The position numbers and the translations under genes were made by a program. A DNA stretch of 64,000 bases from Polaribacter filamentus (GTDB lineage Bacteria > Bacteroidota > Bacteroidia > Flavobacteriales > Flavobacteriaceae), in contig NZ_MQUA01000013.1 in NCBI RefSeq assembly GCF_002943715.1, forward strand, positions 737,001-801,000. Reading direction: 5' to 3'. This document shows positions 28,228 to 36,911 of the stretch, one piece after another (positions within the stretch are counted from its first letter, which is position 1; every line of letters begins with the position of its first letter). The notes beneath the pieces are model-generated. The model did not search any database. It was not told the DNA's origin and worked only from the letters and a program-made list of their open reading frames with translations.

Positions 28228-29367
28228 ATGGCAAAACAAGACTTTTACGAAGTATTAGCAATTTCTAAATCTGCTTCTCAAGCAGAAATAAAGAAAGGAT
28301 ATAGAAAAATGGCAATCAAATATCATCCAGATAAAAATCCTGATGATAAAACTGCTGAAGATAATTTTAAAAAGGCAGCAGAAGCGTACGAAGTTCTGAG
28401 CGATGAAAATAAAAGGGCTCGTTATGATCAATATGGTCATGCAGGCTTTGAAGGACCACAAGGAGGCGGAGGCTTTGGTGGTGGCGGAATGAATATGGAC
28501 GATATTTTTAGCCAGTTTGGAGATATTTTTGGGAACGGCGGAGGCGGTTTTGGTGGCGGTTTTGGCGGATTCGGTGGGGGAGGCCAAAGACAAGCCAGAG
28601 TTAAAGGAAGCAATATGCGCATACGTGTAAAACTTACTTTAGAAGAAATTGCAAAAGGAGTAGAGAAGAGGGTTAAAGTTCGTAGAAAAGTGCAAGCCGA
28701 TGGTGTAAAATATAAAACATGTACAACTTGTAATGGTTCTGGTCAGCAAATGCGTGTTACAAATACTATTTTAGGTAGAATGCAAACCGCAACTACTTGT
28801 GGTACTTGTTCTGGAGCTGGTGAAATAATAAGCAGCAAACCAAGTGGTGCAGATGATCAAGGTTTAATTTTAAAAGAAGAAACCGTTTCAATTAATATAC
28901 CTGCAGGTGTAACCGAAGGTGTGCAATTAAAAGTTGGCGGAAAAGGAAATGATGCTCCGGGAAATAATTCTATTTCGGGTGATTTATTAGTTTTAATTGA
29001 AGAAGTGCCACATGACACTTTAAAAAGAGAAGGTACTAATATTCATTATGATTTATATATTAATTTTTCTGAAGCAGTTTTAGGAACAAGCAAAGAGGTT
29101 GACACAGTTTCAGGAAAAGTGAAAATTAAAATTGATGCAGGCACACAGTCTGGCAAAATTTTAAGATTAAAAGGAAAAGGTTTACCAAGCATAGAACGCT
29201 ATGGAACAGGAGATTTCTTAATTCATACCAATGTTTGGACTCCGCAAGAATTAAATAAAGAACAAATAGAGTTTTTCGAAAAAATGGTTGATAATGAGAA
29301 TTTTATACCAAATCCAAATACATCGGATAAATCATTTTTTGAGAAGGTTAAAGACATGTTTTCGTAA
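28228..29367 (+). CDS. dnaJ: chaperone protein DnaJ
   Basis: Hsp40 co-chaperone, 379 residues. The J domain has the HPD triad at residues 33-35 (KYHPDKNPDDK). A Gly/Phe-rich linker covers roughly residues 75-122. The zinc-binding part has only two CxxCxGxG motifs (CTTCNGSG near residue 165 and CGTCSGAG near residue 191), not the four of E. coli DnaJ; this reduced form is what I expect in flavobacteria. The C-terminal substrate-binding domains follow (VSINIPAGVTEGVQLKVGGK, GDFLIHTNVWTPQEL). It is the second gene of the grpE-dnaJ operon. Confidence 0.95.
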   Translation: MAKQDFYEVLAISKSASQAEIKKGYRKMAIKYHPDKNPDDKTAEDNFKKAAEAYEVLSDENKRARYDQYGHAGFEGPQGGGGFGGGGMNMDDIFSQFGDIFGNGGGGFGGGFGGFGGGGQRQARVKGSNMRIRVKLTLEEIAKGVEKRVKVRRKVQADGVKYKTCTTCNGSGQQMRVTNTILGRMQTATTCGTCSGAGEIISSKPSGADDQGLILKEETVSINIPAGVTEGVQLKVGGKGNDAPGNNSISGDLLVLIEEVPHDTLKREGTNIHYDLYINFSEAVLGTSKEVDTVSGKVKIKIDAGTQSGKILRLKGKGLPSIERYGTGDFLIHTNVWTPQELNKEQIEFFEKMVDNENFIPNPNTSDKSFFEKVKDMFS

Positions 29368-29451
29368 ATAAATATTAAAATTATAAAAAGATAATAGATA
29401 TTTTATCCTATTTGTTTTTTTATAAAACATTTTAACATATATTTGGGATGT

Positions 29452-29528
29452 TGTTGAGAAATCGATAACACTTTTTCTTTTTCATAGCAATTTTTCCCAC
29501 TCAAAATTTTATTTTGAGTGGGTTTTTT
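29452..29528 (+). ncRNA. candidate small RNA between dnaJ and rnpB
   Basis: An exact -7 box TATATTTG (29438-29445), with TTTG at 29411-29414 as possible -33 element, predicts a start near 29452. A perfect 12-bp terminator stem ends at 29522 and is followed by six T. Together they frame a transcript of about 77 nt with no open frame. The same hairpin could merely terminate dnaJ; the promoter is what suggests an independent RNA. Confidence 0.4.
29496..29528 (+). terminator. strong rho-independent terminator upstream of rnpB
   Basis: CCCACTCAAAAT and ATTTTGAGTGGG form a perfect 12-bp stem with loop TTT and a tail of six T. It ends dnaJ transcripts and any RNA starting at 29452. Confidence 0.9.
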
Positions 29529-29557
29529 ATAAAATAAAGTTCTTTTCTTAATAAAAT

Positions 29558-29860
29558 AAGCAGACTTATCTTATCGCCACACTCAGGTGTGGAGGAAAGT
29601 CCGGACACCAAAGAGTAATCATAGCGGATAACATCCGTCCAGCGCAAGTTGAGGACAAGTGCAACAGAAAGCAAGTACAGTTCGGCTGTAGTGAAACCAG
29701 GTAAACTCTATGAGGTGCAATGCCATGTATATTAGAGATTGAGGGCTACTCGCCCGATTCTAAAGGGTAGGCAGATAGATTCTAAGAGTAATTTTAGAAC
29801 TAGATAAATGATAAGAACCTTGTTTAAAGGTACAGAATTCGGCTTACAAGTCTGCTTTTT
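29558..29860 (+). ncRNA. rnpB: RNase P RNA (bacterial class A)
   Basis: The catalytic RNA of RNase P, which matures tRNA 5' ends. Diagnostic conserved blocks are all present: GAGGAAAGTCCGGACACC near the 5' end, ACAGAAAGCAAGTACAG, GTGAAACCAGGTAAACTC, GGGCTACTCGCCCGA, then AGATAAATGATAAG and TACAGAATTCGGCTTACAAG at the 3' end. AGCAGACTT near 29559 pairs with AAGTCTGCTT at the end to close helix P1. About 300 nt, a normal length. A T-rich tail follows. Exact ends are approximate. Confidence 0.96.
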
Positions 29861-30003
29861 TTATTTTTTTTATCAAATTCGCATAAAAAACTTAAAATAA
29901 CCACTTTTTATTAAATTTATCTTAGTGATTTTAAGAATCACTTTTCTTTATTCATTAATTATTGCAATCTATTATTTATAGTTTAAAATTGATAATATTT
30001 CTG

Positions 30004-30011
30004 TAGATTTG
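30004..30011 (+). promoter_or_regulatory. -7 box of the aconitase promoter
   Basis: TAGATTTG matches TAnnTTTG and would start transcription near 30018, 28 nt before the ATG. The nearest TTG (29989-29991) is only 12 bp away, closer than usual. Confidence 0.5.
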
Positions 30012-30045
30012 TTATTACATTCAAATTTTAAAACTAATTCATAAT

Positions 30046-32313
30046 ATGGCTTTCGATATTGAAATGATTAAGCAAGTTTATGCTACTATGTCAGAACGTG
30101 TAGATGCTGCTCGTAAAATTACAGGTAAACCTTTAACGCTTGCTGAGAAAATTTTATATTCTCACTTATGGGGCGGAACTCCTGAAAAGGCATTTATTAG
30201 AGGGAAAGACTATGTAGATTTTGCTCCAGACAGAATTGCACTTCAAGATGCAACTGCACAAATGGCATTATTACAATTTATGCAAGCTGGTAAAACAAAA
30301 GTTGCAGTGCCTACTACAACACATTGTGATCACTTAATTCAAGCTAAAAACGGAGCATCTTCAGATTTACAAACTGCTTTAAATACAAGTAATGAAGTTT
30401 TTAATTTTTTAGAGTCTGTTTCTAATAAATACGGATTAGGTTTCTGGAAACCAGGAGCAGGAATTATACACCAAGTTGTTTTAGAAAATTATGCATTTCC
30501 AGGAGGAATGATGATTGGTACAGATTCTCATACAGTAAATGCTGGAGGATTAGGTATGGTTGCTATTGGTGTTGGTGGAGCAGATGCTGTTGATGTAATG
30601 GCAGGAATGGCTTGGGAATTAAAGTTTCCAAAATTAATAGGTGTAAAGTTAACAGGAAAACTTTCTGGTTGGACTGCACCAAAAGATGTAATTTTAAAAG
30701 TAGCTGGGATCGTTTCTGCTAAAGGAGGAACAGGAGCTATTGTAGAATATTTTGGCGAAGGAGCTACAGGGATGTCTTGTACTGGTAAAGGGACTATTTG
30801 TAATATGGGAGCAGAAATTGGTGCAACCACTTCTACTTTTGGTTATGATGAGTCTATGGAACGTTATTTGCGTGCTACAGATAGGAGCGATGTTGCTGAT
30901 GCTGCAAATAAAGTAAAAGAGCATTTAACAGGTGATGCTGAAGTATATGCAAATCCAGAGGAATATTTTGATCAAGTAATTGAAATTAATCTATCAGAAT
31001 TAAGTCCTTTATTAAATGGACCATTTACGCCAGATTTATCAACAAAAGTAGGTTCAGATATGACTACTATTGCGAATAAAAACGATTGGCCTTTGAAAGT
31101 TGAATGGGGTTTAATTGGTTCTTGTACAAATTCATCTTACGAAGATTTATCTAGAGCATCTTCTATTGCACAACAAGCTATTGATAAAGGTTTAGGTATC
31201 AAAGCTGAATTTGGAATTAATCCTGGTTCAGAAAAAGTAAGATATACAACCGAAAGAGATGGTATTTTAGGAACATTTGAAGCGCTAGGTGCAACTATAT
31301 TCACGAATGCTTGTGGACCTTGTATCGGTCAATGGGCGCGTTATGAAGATCCTAAAAATGCGCCAAAGAATTCAATAATTCATTCATTTAATAGAAACTT
31401 TGCAAAACGTGCAGATGGTAACCCAAATACACATGCATTTGTGGCATCACCAGAAATGGTTGCTGCAATTACCATTGCTGGAAGATTAGATTTTAATCCG
31501 ATGAAGGATAAACTAATCAACAAAAATGGAGAAGAAGTAATGTTAGACGAGCCTACTGGATGGGAATTACCTCCAAAAGGTTTTGAAGTAAAAGACGATG
31601 GTTATTTAGCACCAAAAGAAGATGGAAGTGGCGTTGTAATTAATGTTGATGAAACTTCAGAAAGATTGCAATTATTAGAGCCATTTGCACCAATTGGAAA
31701 TGATATTTCAGGAGCTAAATTATTAATAAAAGCGCATGGAAAATGTACAACAGATCATATTTCTATGGCGGGACCATGGTTGCGTTATAGAGGGCATTTA
31801 GATAATATTTCTAATAACTGTTTAATTGGAGCTGTAAATGCGTATAGCATGAAGACTAACTTTGTGAAAAGTCAGTTAGATGGTGAGTTTGATGCCGTGC
31901 CAAATACGGCGAGAGCATATAAAGCTGCAGGAATTAAAACCATTGTAGTTGGAGATCATAATTACGGTGAAGGTTCTTCTAGAGAACATGCTGCTATGGA
32001 GCCTCGCCATTTAGGTGTTGCTGCTGTTTTAGTAAAATCTTTTGCTAGAATCCATGAAACAAACCTTAAAAAGCAAGGAATGTTAGGTTTAACTTTTGCT
32101 AATGAAGCTGATTATGACTTAATTCAAGAAGATGATACGTTTAACTTTATCGATTTAAATGAATTTGCTCCTAACAAACCTTTAACTATAGAAGCTGTTC
32201 ATATAGACGGAAGTAAAGATTTAATTATGGCAAATCATACTTACAATCAAGGACAAATTGAATGGTATAATGAAGGTTCTGCTTTAAATTTGATTAAAAA
32301 ACAAAATGCTTAA
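30046..32313 (+). CDS. aconitate hydratase
   Basis: TCA-cycle enzyme interconverting citrate and isocitrate with a [4Fe-4S] cluster. At 755 residues it matches the mitochondrial-type aconitase of Bacteroidota. Cluster and active-site segments include [50 protein letters not shown] and, in the swivel domain, [20 protein letters not shown]. It is monocistronic with its own promoter and a very strong terminator. I leave the symbol blank because acn naming differs between types. Confidence 0.95.
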   Translation: MAFDIEMIKQVYATMSERVDAARKITGKPLTLAEKILYSHLWGGTPEKAFIRGKDYVDFAPDRIALQDATAQMALLQFMQAGKTKVAVPTTTHCDHLIQAKNGASSDLQTALNTSNEVFNFLESVSNKYGLGFWKPGAGIIHQVVLENYAFPGGMMIGTDSHTVNAGGLGMVAIGVGGADAVDVMAGMAWELKFPKLIGVKLTGKLSGWTAPKDVILKVAGIVSAKGGTGAIVEYFGEGATGMSCTGKGTICNMGAEIGATTSTFGYDESMERYLRATDRSDVADAANKVKEHLTGDAEVYANPEEYFDQVIEINLSELSPLLNGPFTPDLSTKVGSDMTTIANKNDWPLKVEWGLIGSCTNSSYEDLSRASSIAQQAIDKGLGIKAEFGINPGSEKVRYTTERDGILGTFEALGATIFTNACGPCIGQWARYEDPKNAPKNSIIHSFNRNFAKRADGNPNTHAFVASPEMVAAITIAGRLDFNPMKDKLINKNGEEVMLDEPTGWELPPKGFEVKDDGYLAPKEDGSGVVINVDETSERLQLLEPFAPIGNDISGAKLLIKAHGKCTTDHISMAGPWLRYRGHLDNISNNCLIGAVNAYSMKTNFVKSQLDGEFDAVPNTARAYKAAGIKTIVVGDHNYGEGSSREHAAMEPRHLGVAAVLVKSFARIHETNLKKQGMLGLTFANEADYDLIQEDDTFNFIDLNEFAPNKPLTIEAVHIDGSKDLIMANHTYNQGQIEWYNEGSALNLIKKQNA

Positions 32314-32325
32314 AAAGCATTTATT

Positions 32326-32377
32326 TTTACATAAAAAAAACTCCTGAAGAAATTCAGGATTTTTTTTTATGTAAAAA
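32326..32377 (+). terminator. terminator after aconitase
   Basis: TCCTGAA and TTCAGGA (loop GAAA) sit inside a longer near-perfect inverted repeat, with TTTTTACATAAAAAAAA on the left and TTTTTTTTTATGTAAAAA on the right. The A and T runs allow activity in both directions. Confidence 0.85.
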
Positions 32378-32378
32378 A

Positions 32379-32411
32379 AGCCCAACATAGTTTTTAAACT
32401 AATATTGGGCC
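32379..32411 (-). terminator. terminator for the minus-strand gene at 32435
   Basis: GCCCAATATTAG pairs with CTATGTTGGGC on the minus strand across an 8-nt loop and is followed by seven T. It lies 24 bp past the stop of the small secreted protein. Confidence 0.75.
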
Positions 32412-32434
32412 ACAACTAACCAACCGTTGTAAAA

Positions 32435-32779
32435 TTATTTGTTATTTATTCTTAAAGGGATGATATAAATTTCTTCTTTTTCAATTCCTTTTACTGTTAC
32501 TTTTTTGTAGTTTAATTTACTTTTTATAATATATTTTAGTTCATCAATTTTAGAATCAATAGAAATAATTACTATCTCATTCTCATTATTTATCATAAAT
32601 GAAATCTCTGCAGTAGCGGATGTTTTTAACTCTAAAGTAATTTCACTCCCCAACATAGAAACAATTTCTGTTCTAAGTTTTTGAGCAATTTTTGAGGGCT
32701 CTTTTTCGGATGCAGTGGTTGAAAATGTTGTTACTAAACTAATAGCTAAAATTGTGACAATCGTTTTTAAGTTTCTCAT
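32435..32779 (-). CDS. small secreted protein, function unknown
   Basis: A 114-residue protein with a signal peptide (MRNLKTIVTILAISLVTTFS, then TTASE). The mature part alternates strands and helices and ends IEKEEIYIIPLRINNK, a TonB-C-terminus-like strand pattern that I cannot confirm. Similar short exported proteins are common in flavobacteria. It is followed by its own terminator and stands alone on the minus strand. No function is proposed. Confidence 0.7.
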   Translation of the reverse strand: MRNLKTIVTILAISLVTTFSTTASEKEPSKIAQKLRTEIVSMLGSEITLELKTSATAEISFMINNENEIVIISIDSKIDELKYIIKSKLNYKKVTVKGIEKEEIYIIPLRINNK

Positions 32780-32918
32780 AATAAGTATTTTATTTAAATG
32801 TATATATGAGAAAGACGCCTAAGTTTAAAAAAGGTTTCAGATAAAAGGCATTTTAATACAATCTTAACAGTATTTAACTAAAATTAAGAAATTTTATTAA
32901 AGTGATAAAAATAGTAAG

Positions 32919-35126
32919 TTATTTTTTAGCTTTTTCAACCAACTCCAATTTATTAACAGACGTTTTTGTAGTAAAGAAACCGTAATTAATGGTTACGCTT
33001 TTCTTGTCTATTTTATCAATTGTACCAACCGAATTAGAGTCTATAATCCTAACTTTATCATTTATTTGATAGTTGTATTCAGATTTCTCCTTGGCAATTT
33101 TAGCAGCTTCCTCTTTTTTCTCTTGCCTAACTTCAACAACTTTATCTAAAACTTCTTTTTCTACTTTTTGGATTACTTGTTGCAGTTGTTTCTCTACAAT
33201 TTTAGCTTGTTGTTTTTGAGATTTTGTAGTAGGTATTTCTGGCGTTTTCTTTAAATGTTTTACTTTTTCATCACTTACCCACTTATTGAAATTGGTAGTT
33301 AATTCCTTCTTATTATTAGTTTGAAAGTATTTATTTAATAACTCATTTGTCTTTCTACCTAAAGAAAGCATTTTTTGATTTTTATCATATAATTCTTGAA
33401 AACCAGATAATTTATCTTGAATACGTTCTTCTTTTTCTTGCAAATTGTTTAGGTGTTCTTGGCCTTTTCTTTTTTGACTTTCTAAGCTTTCAGAATTTTT
33501 TTGAAGTCTATTTCGCTCTTTTTGTAGGTTCGAAATTGTTTTGTCTAAACGTATTTTTTCAGTTTCTACTCGTTTTTTTGCTTTGTTGATGATACTAAAG
33601 GGAATTCCGTTTTTCTGCGCCACTTCAAAAGTAAAGGAACTACCCGCTTGCCCAACAAACAATCGGTACAGCGGTTCTAAAGAACGCTCATCAAATTGCA
33701 TATTAGCATTGGTTACATTTTCTAATTCGTTTGCTAAAACTTTTAAGTTTGAGTAGTGAGTCGTTATAATTCCGAATGCTTTTTTCTCATAAAACTCTTC
33801 CAAGAAAATTTCTGCTAAAGCACCTCCTAAATCAGGATCAGAACCTGTTCCAAATTCATCAATTAAAAACAAGGTGTTTTCATTACATATGCGTAAAAAA
33901 TTACGCATATTTTTTAAACGATAACTATATGTACTTAATTGATTTTCAATAGATTGATTATCGCCAATATCCGTTAAAATAGCATCAAAAATATAGGTTT
34001 CGCTTCGTTCATCTACAGGAATTAAAAGTCCACTTTGAAACATAATTTGCAGTAAACCGATCGTTTTTAAGGTAATACTTTTTCCACCAGCATTAGGACC
34101 AGAAATAACAATAATTTGCTGTTTTTCATTAAGTTCAATAGTTTGTGCAACGGTGTGTAAATTTTGATTTTTATTTTTTTTCCATAAAATGGGATGATAC
34201 GCATTTTTGAAAAATATCTTTTTTTCTTTAGATATTTTTGGTAAAATAGCATTCATCTCTTGTGCATATTTTCCTTTTGCTCCAATGGCATCTGTATGAA
34301 TTAAAAAGTCTATATACTCTTTTAATAAGAATACAAAAGGACGTATCGTGTTTGATAAAGCACGCAAGATCTTTACAATTTCCTGCTTTTCTTCATATAT
34401 TAAATTCTGATATTCTCTACTGTATGAAAGTGTAGCTTGCGGAGCAATATAAACGATATTTCCAGACTTAGAAGCACCTAATAAACTACCAGCAACTTTT
34501 CTTCTATGCATCGCAGAAACGGCTAAAACTCTTTGATTATCAACAACCGTTTCTTTTATATCATCTAAATATCCTGCAGAAATTGATTTAGATAAGGCAC
34601 TTGTAAAACTTGCACCAATTTTTCCGCGAACATTATTGATATCTTTTCGAACCTGTTTTAATACGGATGATGCATTGTTTTTTACTTCACCAGAAATATC
34701 AATTATTTTCTTGATTTCGTCATCAATATAAGTGGTAAACTCAATTTGACTAGAAAGTTTATAAAAAGTTGGAAATTGAATTTGAAACTTTTTAAAAAAC
34801 TTAATTAGTTCGTTTACCGTGATTGAGGTTGTTGCTATCTTTAAAAAAGCTTCGGTTTCTATAAAACTATTTTCTATAGCCAACCGTTTTACACTTTCTA
34901 TAATATTATCAAAATTATGATTCGGAATTCTATTTTCGCTTGTAAAAGAAGTTAAATATTCATCAACTAAAAAGAGTTCCTTAATTAACTCCTTTTTATT
35001 ATGAATTGGTTTGATCTCTAAAACTTTTTCTTTGCCCAGACCCGTTAAACAAAATTGTGAAACGTGTTGTAAAACCGTTGAAAATTCTAAATCTTGTAAT
35101 GTTTTGTCTGATATGTTTTTACTCAA
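32919..35126 (-). CDS. MutS2-family DNA-binding ATPase without a recognisable Smr domain
   Basis: A 735-residue MutS2-family protein. The N-terminus is SKNISDKTLQDLEFSTVLQH. The ATPase has Walker A in ISGPNAGGKSITLKTIGL, the Walker B region LFLIDEFGTGSDPDLG and the conserved TTHYSNLK. A long Lys/Glu-rich coiled coil follows (about residues 520-650), then a KOW-like segment NDKVRIIDSNSVGTIDKIDK. B. subtilis MutS2 continues into an endonuclease Smr domain; here the protein ends just after the KOW-like segment. MutS2 proteins suppress recombination or rescue collided ribosomes. The start is TTG at 35126. Confidence 0.9.
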   Translation of the reverse strand: MSKNISDKTLQDLEFSTVLQHVSQFCLTGLGKEKVLEIKPIHNKKELIKELFLVDEYLTSFTSENRIPNHNFDNIIESVKRLAIENSFIETEAFLKIATTSITVNELIKFFKKFQIQFPTFYKLSSQIEFTTYIDDEIKKIIDISGEVKNNASSVLKQVRKDINNVRGKIGASFTSALSKSISAGYLDDIKETVVDNQRVLAVSAMHRRKVAGSLLGASKSGNIVYIAPQATLSYSREYQNLIYEEKQEIVKILRALSNTIRPFVFLLKEYIDFLIHTDAIGAKGKYAQEMNAILPKISKEKKIFFKNAYHPILWKKNKNQNLHTVAQTIELNEKQQIIVISGPNAGGKSITLKTIGLLQIMFQSGLLIPVDERSETYIFDAILTDIGDNQSIENQLSTYSYRLKNMRNFLRICNENTLFLIDEFGTGSDPDLGGALAEIFLEEFYEKKAFGIITTHYSNLKVLANELENVTNANMQFDERSLEPLYRLFVGQAGSSFTFEVAQKNGIPFSIINKAKKRVETEKIRLDKTISNLQKERNRLQKNSESLESQKRKGQEHLNNLQEKEERIQDKLSGFQELYDKNQKMLSLGRKTNELLNKYFQTNNKKELTTNFNKWVSDEKVKHLKKTPEIPTTKSQKQQAKIVEKQLQQVIQKVEKEVLDKVVEVRQEKKEEAAKIAKEKSEYNYQINDKVRIIDSNSVGTIDKIDKKSVTINYGFFTTKTSVNKLELVEKAKK

Positions 35127-35131
35127 AATAG

Positions 35132-35156
35132 TATCTTTGATTTAAATGCAAAAATA
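35132..35156. promoter_or_regulatory. overlapping divergent promoters of ung and the mutS2 gene
   Basis: Only 37 bp separate the two start codons. On the plus strand TATCTTTG (35132-35139) fits the -7 consensus for ung, with a start near 35146. On the minus strand TATTTTTG (35149-35156 complement) fits for the mutS2 gene, with a start near 35142. The two polymerases would block each other. Confidence 0.5.
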
Positions 35157-35163
35157 ATAAACT

Positions 35164-35826
35164 ATGAACCTAAAAATAGCTGATTGTTGGAAAAATATTT
35201 TAAAAAATGAGTTTAAAAAGGCTTATTTCAAAGAACTCACAAGTTTTGTGAAATTAGAATACGAGAAGCATAAGTGTTATCCAAAAGAAGAAGACATATT
35301 CGCTGCTTTTGATTTTTGTTCTTTTGATGATTTAAAGGTTGTTATTATTGGTCAAGATCCCTATCACGACGAGAACCAAGCAAATGGTTTGTGTTTTTCT
35401 GTGAAGGATGAAATAAAATATCCACCTTCTTTAAAAAATATTTTTAAAGAAATTTCTACAGATTTAAATCAAGAAATTCCGCAAACTGGAAATCTAGAAA
35501 AATGGGCAAAACAAGGAGTTTTATTGCTAAATGCAACATTAACGGTAAGAGCACACGAAGCTGGAAGCCATCAGAAAAAAGGATGGGAAACATTTACAGA
35601 TGCGATAATTAATGAAATTTCTGATCAAAAAGAAAATGTTGTTTTCTTACTTTGGGGAAAATTTGCAGAAAGTAAAATAAAATTAATCAATACAAACAAG
35701 CATAAAGTTTTTCTAGCTATGCATCCATCGCCTTTAGGAGCTTGGAGAGGTTGGTTTGGAAGTAAACATTTTTCAAAAACGAATACATTCTTAAAAGAAA
35801 TAGGAGCGAAGCCGATTGAATGGTAA
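35164..35826 (+). CDS. ung: uracil-DNA glycosylase
   Basis: Removes uracil from DNA in base-excision repair. The 220 residues carry the family-1 motifs: catalytic water-activating Asp65 in IIGQDPYHDENQANGLCFSV, LLNATLTVRAHEAGSHQKKG, FLLWGKFAESK, and the minor-groove loop HPSPLGAWRGWFGSKHFS. Divergent from the mutS2 gene, with which it shares a very short promoter region. Confidence 0.96.
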   Translation: MNLKIADCWKNILKNEFKKAYFKELTSFVKLEYEKHKCYPKEEDIFAAFDFCSFDDLKVVIIGQDPYHDENQANGLCFSVKDEIKYPPSLKNIFKEISTDLNQEIPQTGNLEKWAKQGVLLLNATLTVRAHEAGSHQKKGWETFTDAIINEISDQKENVVFLLWGKFAESKIKLINTNKHKVFLAMHPSPLGAWRGWFGSKHFSKTNTFLKEIGAKPIEW

Positions 35827-35891
35827 TGACCAAAATAAAAAATCTGCTAAAAAGAGGGTTCATTGAATTTGACACTAAGAAACAATTAAAT

Positions 35892-36029
35892 TTATAATAA
35901 ATCTATTTGCAGTAATGTTGTTTCATTTGTTGCATTGTCTGCTAAACCACAAGAAGAACTTGTGCTTCTACACGATGAAAAACAACTAATTCCTAAAATA
36001 CAAACTACAATAAATAGTGCTTTTTTCAT
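35892..36029 (-). CDS. tiny lipoprotein-like protein (45 residues)
   Basis: The ATG at 36029 opens 45 codons reading MKKALFIVVCILGISCFSSC, then RSTSSSCGLADNATNETTL, and ends LLQIDLL. The start has a Lys-Lys n-region, a hydrophobic core and a lipobox-like LGISC or FSSC, followed by a Ser/Cys-rich short tail. It lies 18 bp downstream of the binding-protein-like gene. A small outer-membrane or periplasmic lipoprotein is the best reading; function unknown. Confidence 0.6.
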   Translation of the reverse strand: MKKALFIVVCILGISCFSSCRSTSSSCGLADNATNETTLLQIDLL

Positions 36030-36047
36030 TGATTCTTTTTTTACGAT

Positions 36048-36908
36048 TTAAATGTACATGTTTTTTATGAAACTACCTGAGTTTTTCTTCTCTTCAATAA
36101 CGTTGAACTTTACCATTTTATTTTGAATGCGGGTAATTAAATTTTTGGTAATTGGTTTTCCATGATTCCATTCAGTGATTTTTAGCCATTTTTGAATGTC
36201 ATCTATCTGTTGTTTATATCTTTTGGCCAAGATTTTATCAATGTTATCAATATTTTTAAAGCCTTTAGATTCGCTATTTATAATGTCTAAAACTTTTTTA
36301 ACTTCCTCAAAATTATTTTCTAAAACCTCGTTTCTAACGGCAACCACAAAACATGGCCAAGGTGTAAGGCAGTCTTCAATTCTTCTAAAAGTACCATTAT
36401 CAACTAAAGGTTTTGTCGTAAAATGTTCCCACATAAAATAATCAGCCTCACCATTTGAGAGCGCATCTATTGCGCCCTGTAAATCACCAACAACTTTAAA
36501 TTTTAATTTTTTAACATCCCAATTTTGGTTATTTGCATTTACAATTGCCATTAAATGAGATCCTGAACCAAATCGACTAATGGCAATTGTGGTGTTTTCT
36601 AAGTTTTTTATATTTTTAAAGGTAGAATTTGTAGAGACATGAATTCCCCAAATTAAAGGAGAGTTTACATACGTTTGAATGATTTTAGAAGGATTTCCTT
36701 CTGCAATATCTTTAATAATTCCTTCTGTTAAAACAATAGCAATATCAACTTCACCCTTTCTTAAAGCCTTGCACATTTGCCCAGTTCCACCAGGAAAATC
36801 TTGCCAACGTAAATTAATATCGTGCTTATTGTACTCTTTATTTTTTAGAGTGATGTACCAGGGGTAATTAAAATGTTCTGGAACACCACCAACTTTTAGG
36901 GTGGTCAT
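36048..36908 (-). CDS. type 2 periplasmic-binding-fold protein lacking a signal peptide
   Basis: A 286-residue protein with the NMT1/SsuA-type binding fold: KVGGVPEHFNYPWYITLKNK, GTGQMCKALRKGEVDIAIVL, TIAISRFGSGSHLMAIVNAN and AIDALSNGEADYFMWEHFT. There is no signal peptide or lipobox, so it is predicted cytoplasmic, and no ABC permease or ATPase is nearby. This fits a family of intracellular binding-fold proteins of the Ca3427-like kind known also from fungi; that assignment is from memory. It lies 3 bp after the nucleoside phosphorylase gene, suggesting a link to nucleoside or vitamin salvage. Confidence 0.75.
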   Translation of the reverse strand: MTTLKVGGVPEHFNYPWYITLKNKEYNKHDINLRWQDFPGGTGQMCKALRKGEVDIAIVLTEGIIKDIAEGNPSKIIQTYVNSPLIWGIHVSTNSTFKNIKNLENTTIAISRFGSGSHLMAIVNANNQNWDVKKLKFKVVGDLQGAIDALSNGEADYFMWEHFTTKPLVDNGTFRRIEDCLTPWPCFVVAVRNEVLENNFEEVKKVLDIINSESKGFKNIDNIDKILAKRYKQQIDDIQKWLKITEWNHGKPITKNLITRIQNKMVKFNVIEEKKNSGSFIKNMYI

Positions 36909-36911
36909 TTT

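Noticed and set aside
28437..28622. Proline-rich minus-strand frame
   Set aside because: It is the complement of the Gly-rich linker of DnaJ.
36048..36908. Substrate-binding protein of an ABC importer
   Set aside because: No signal peptide, lipobox, permease or ATPase is present, so an importer role is not supported.
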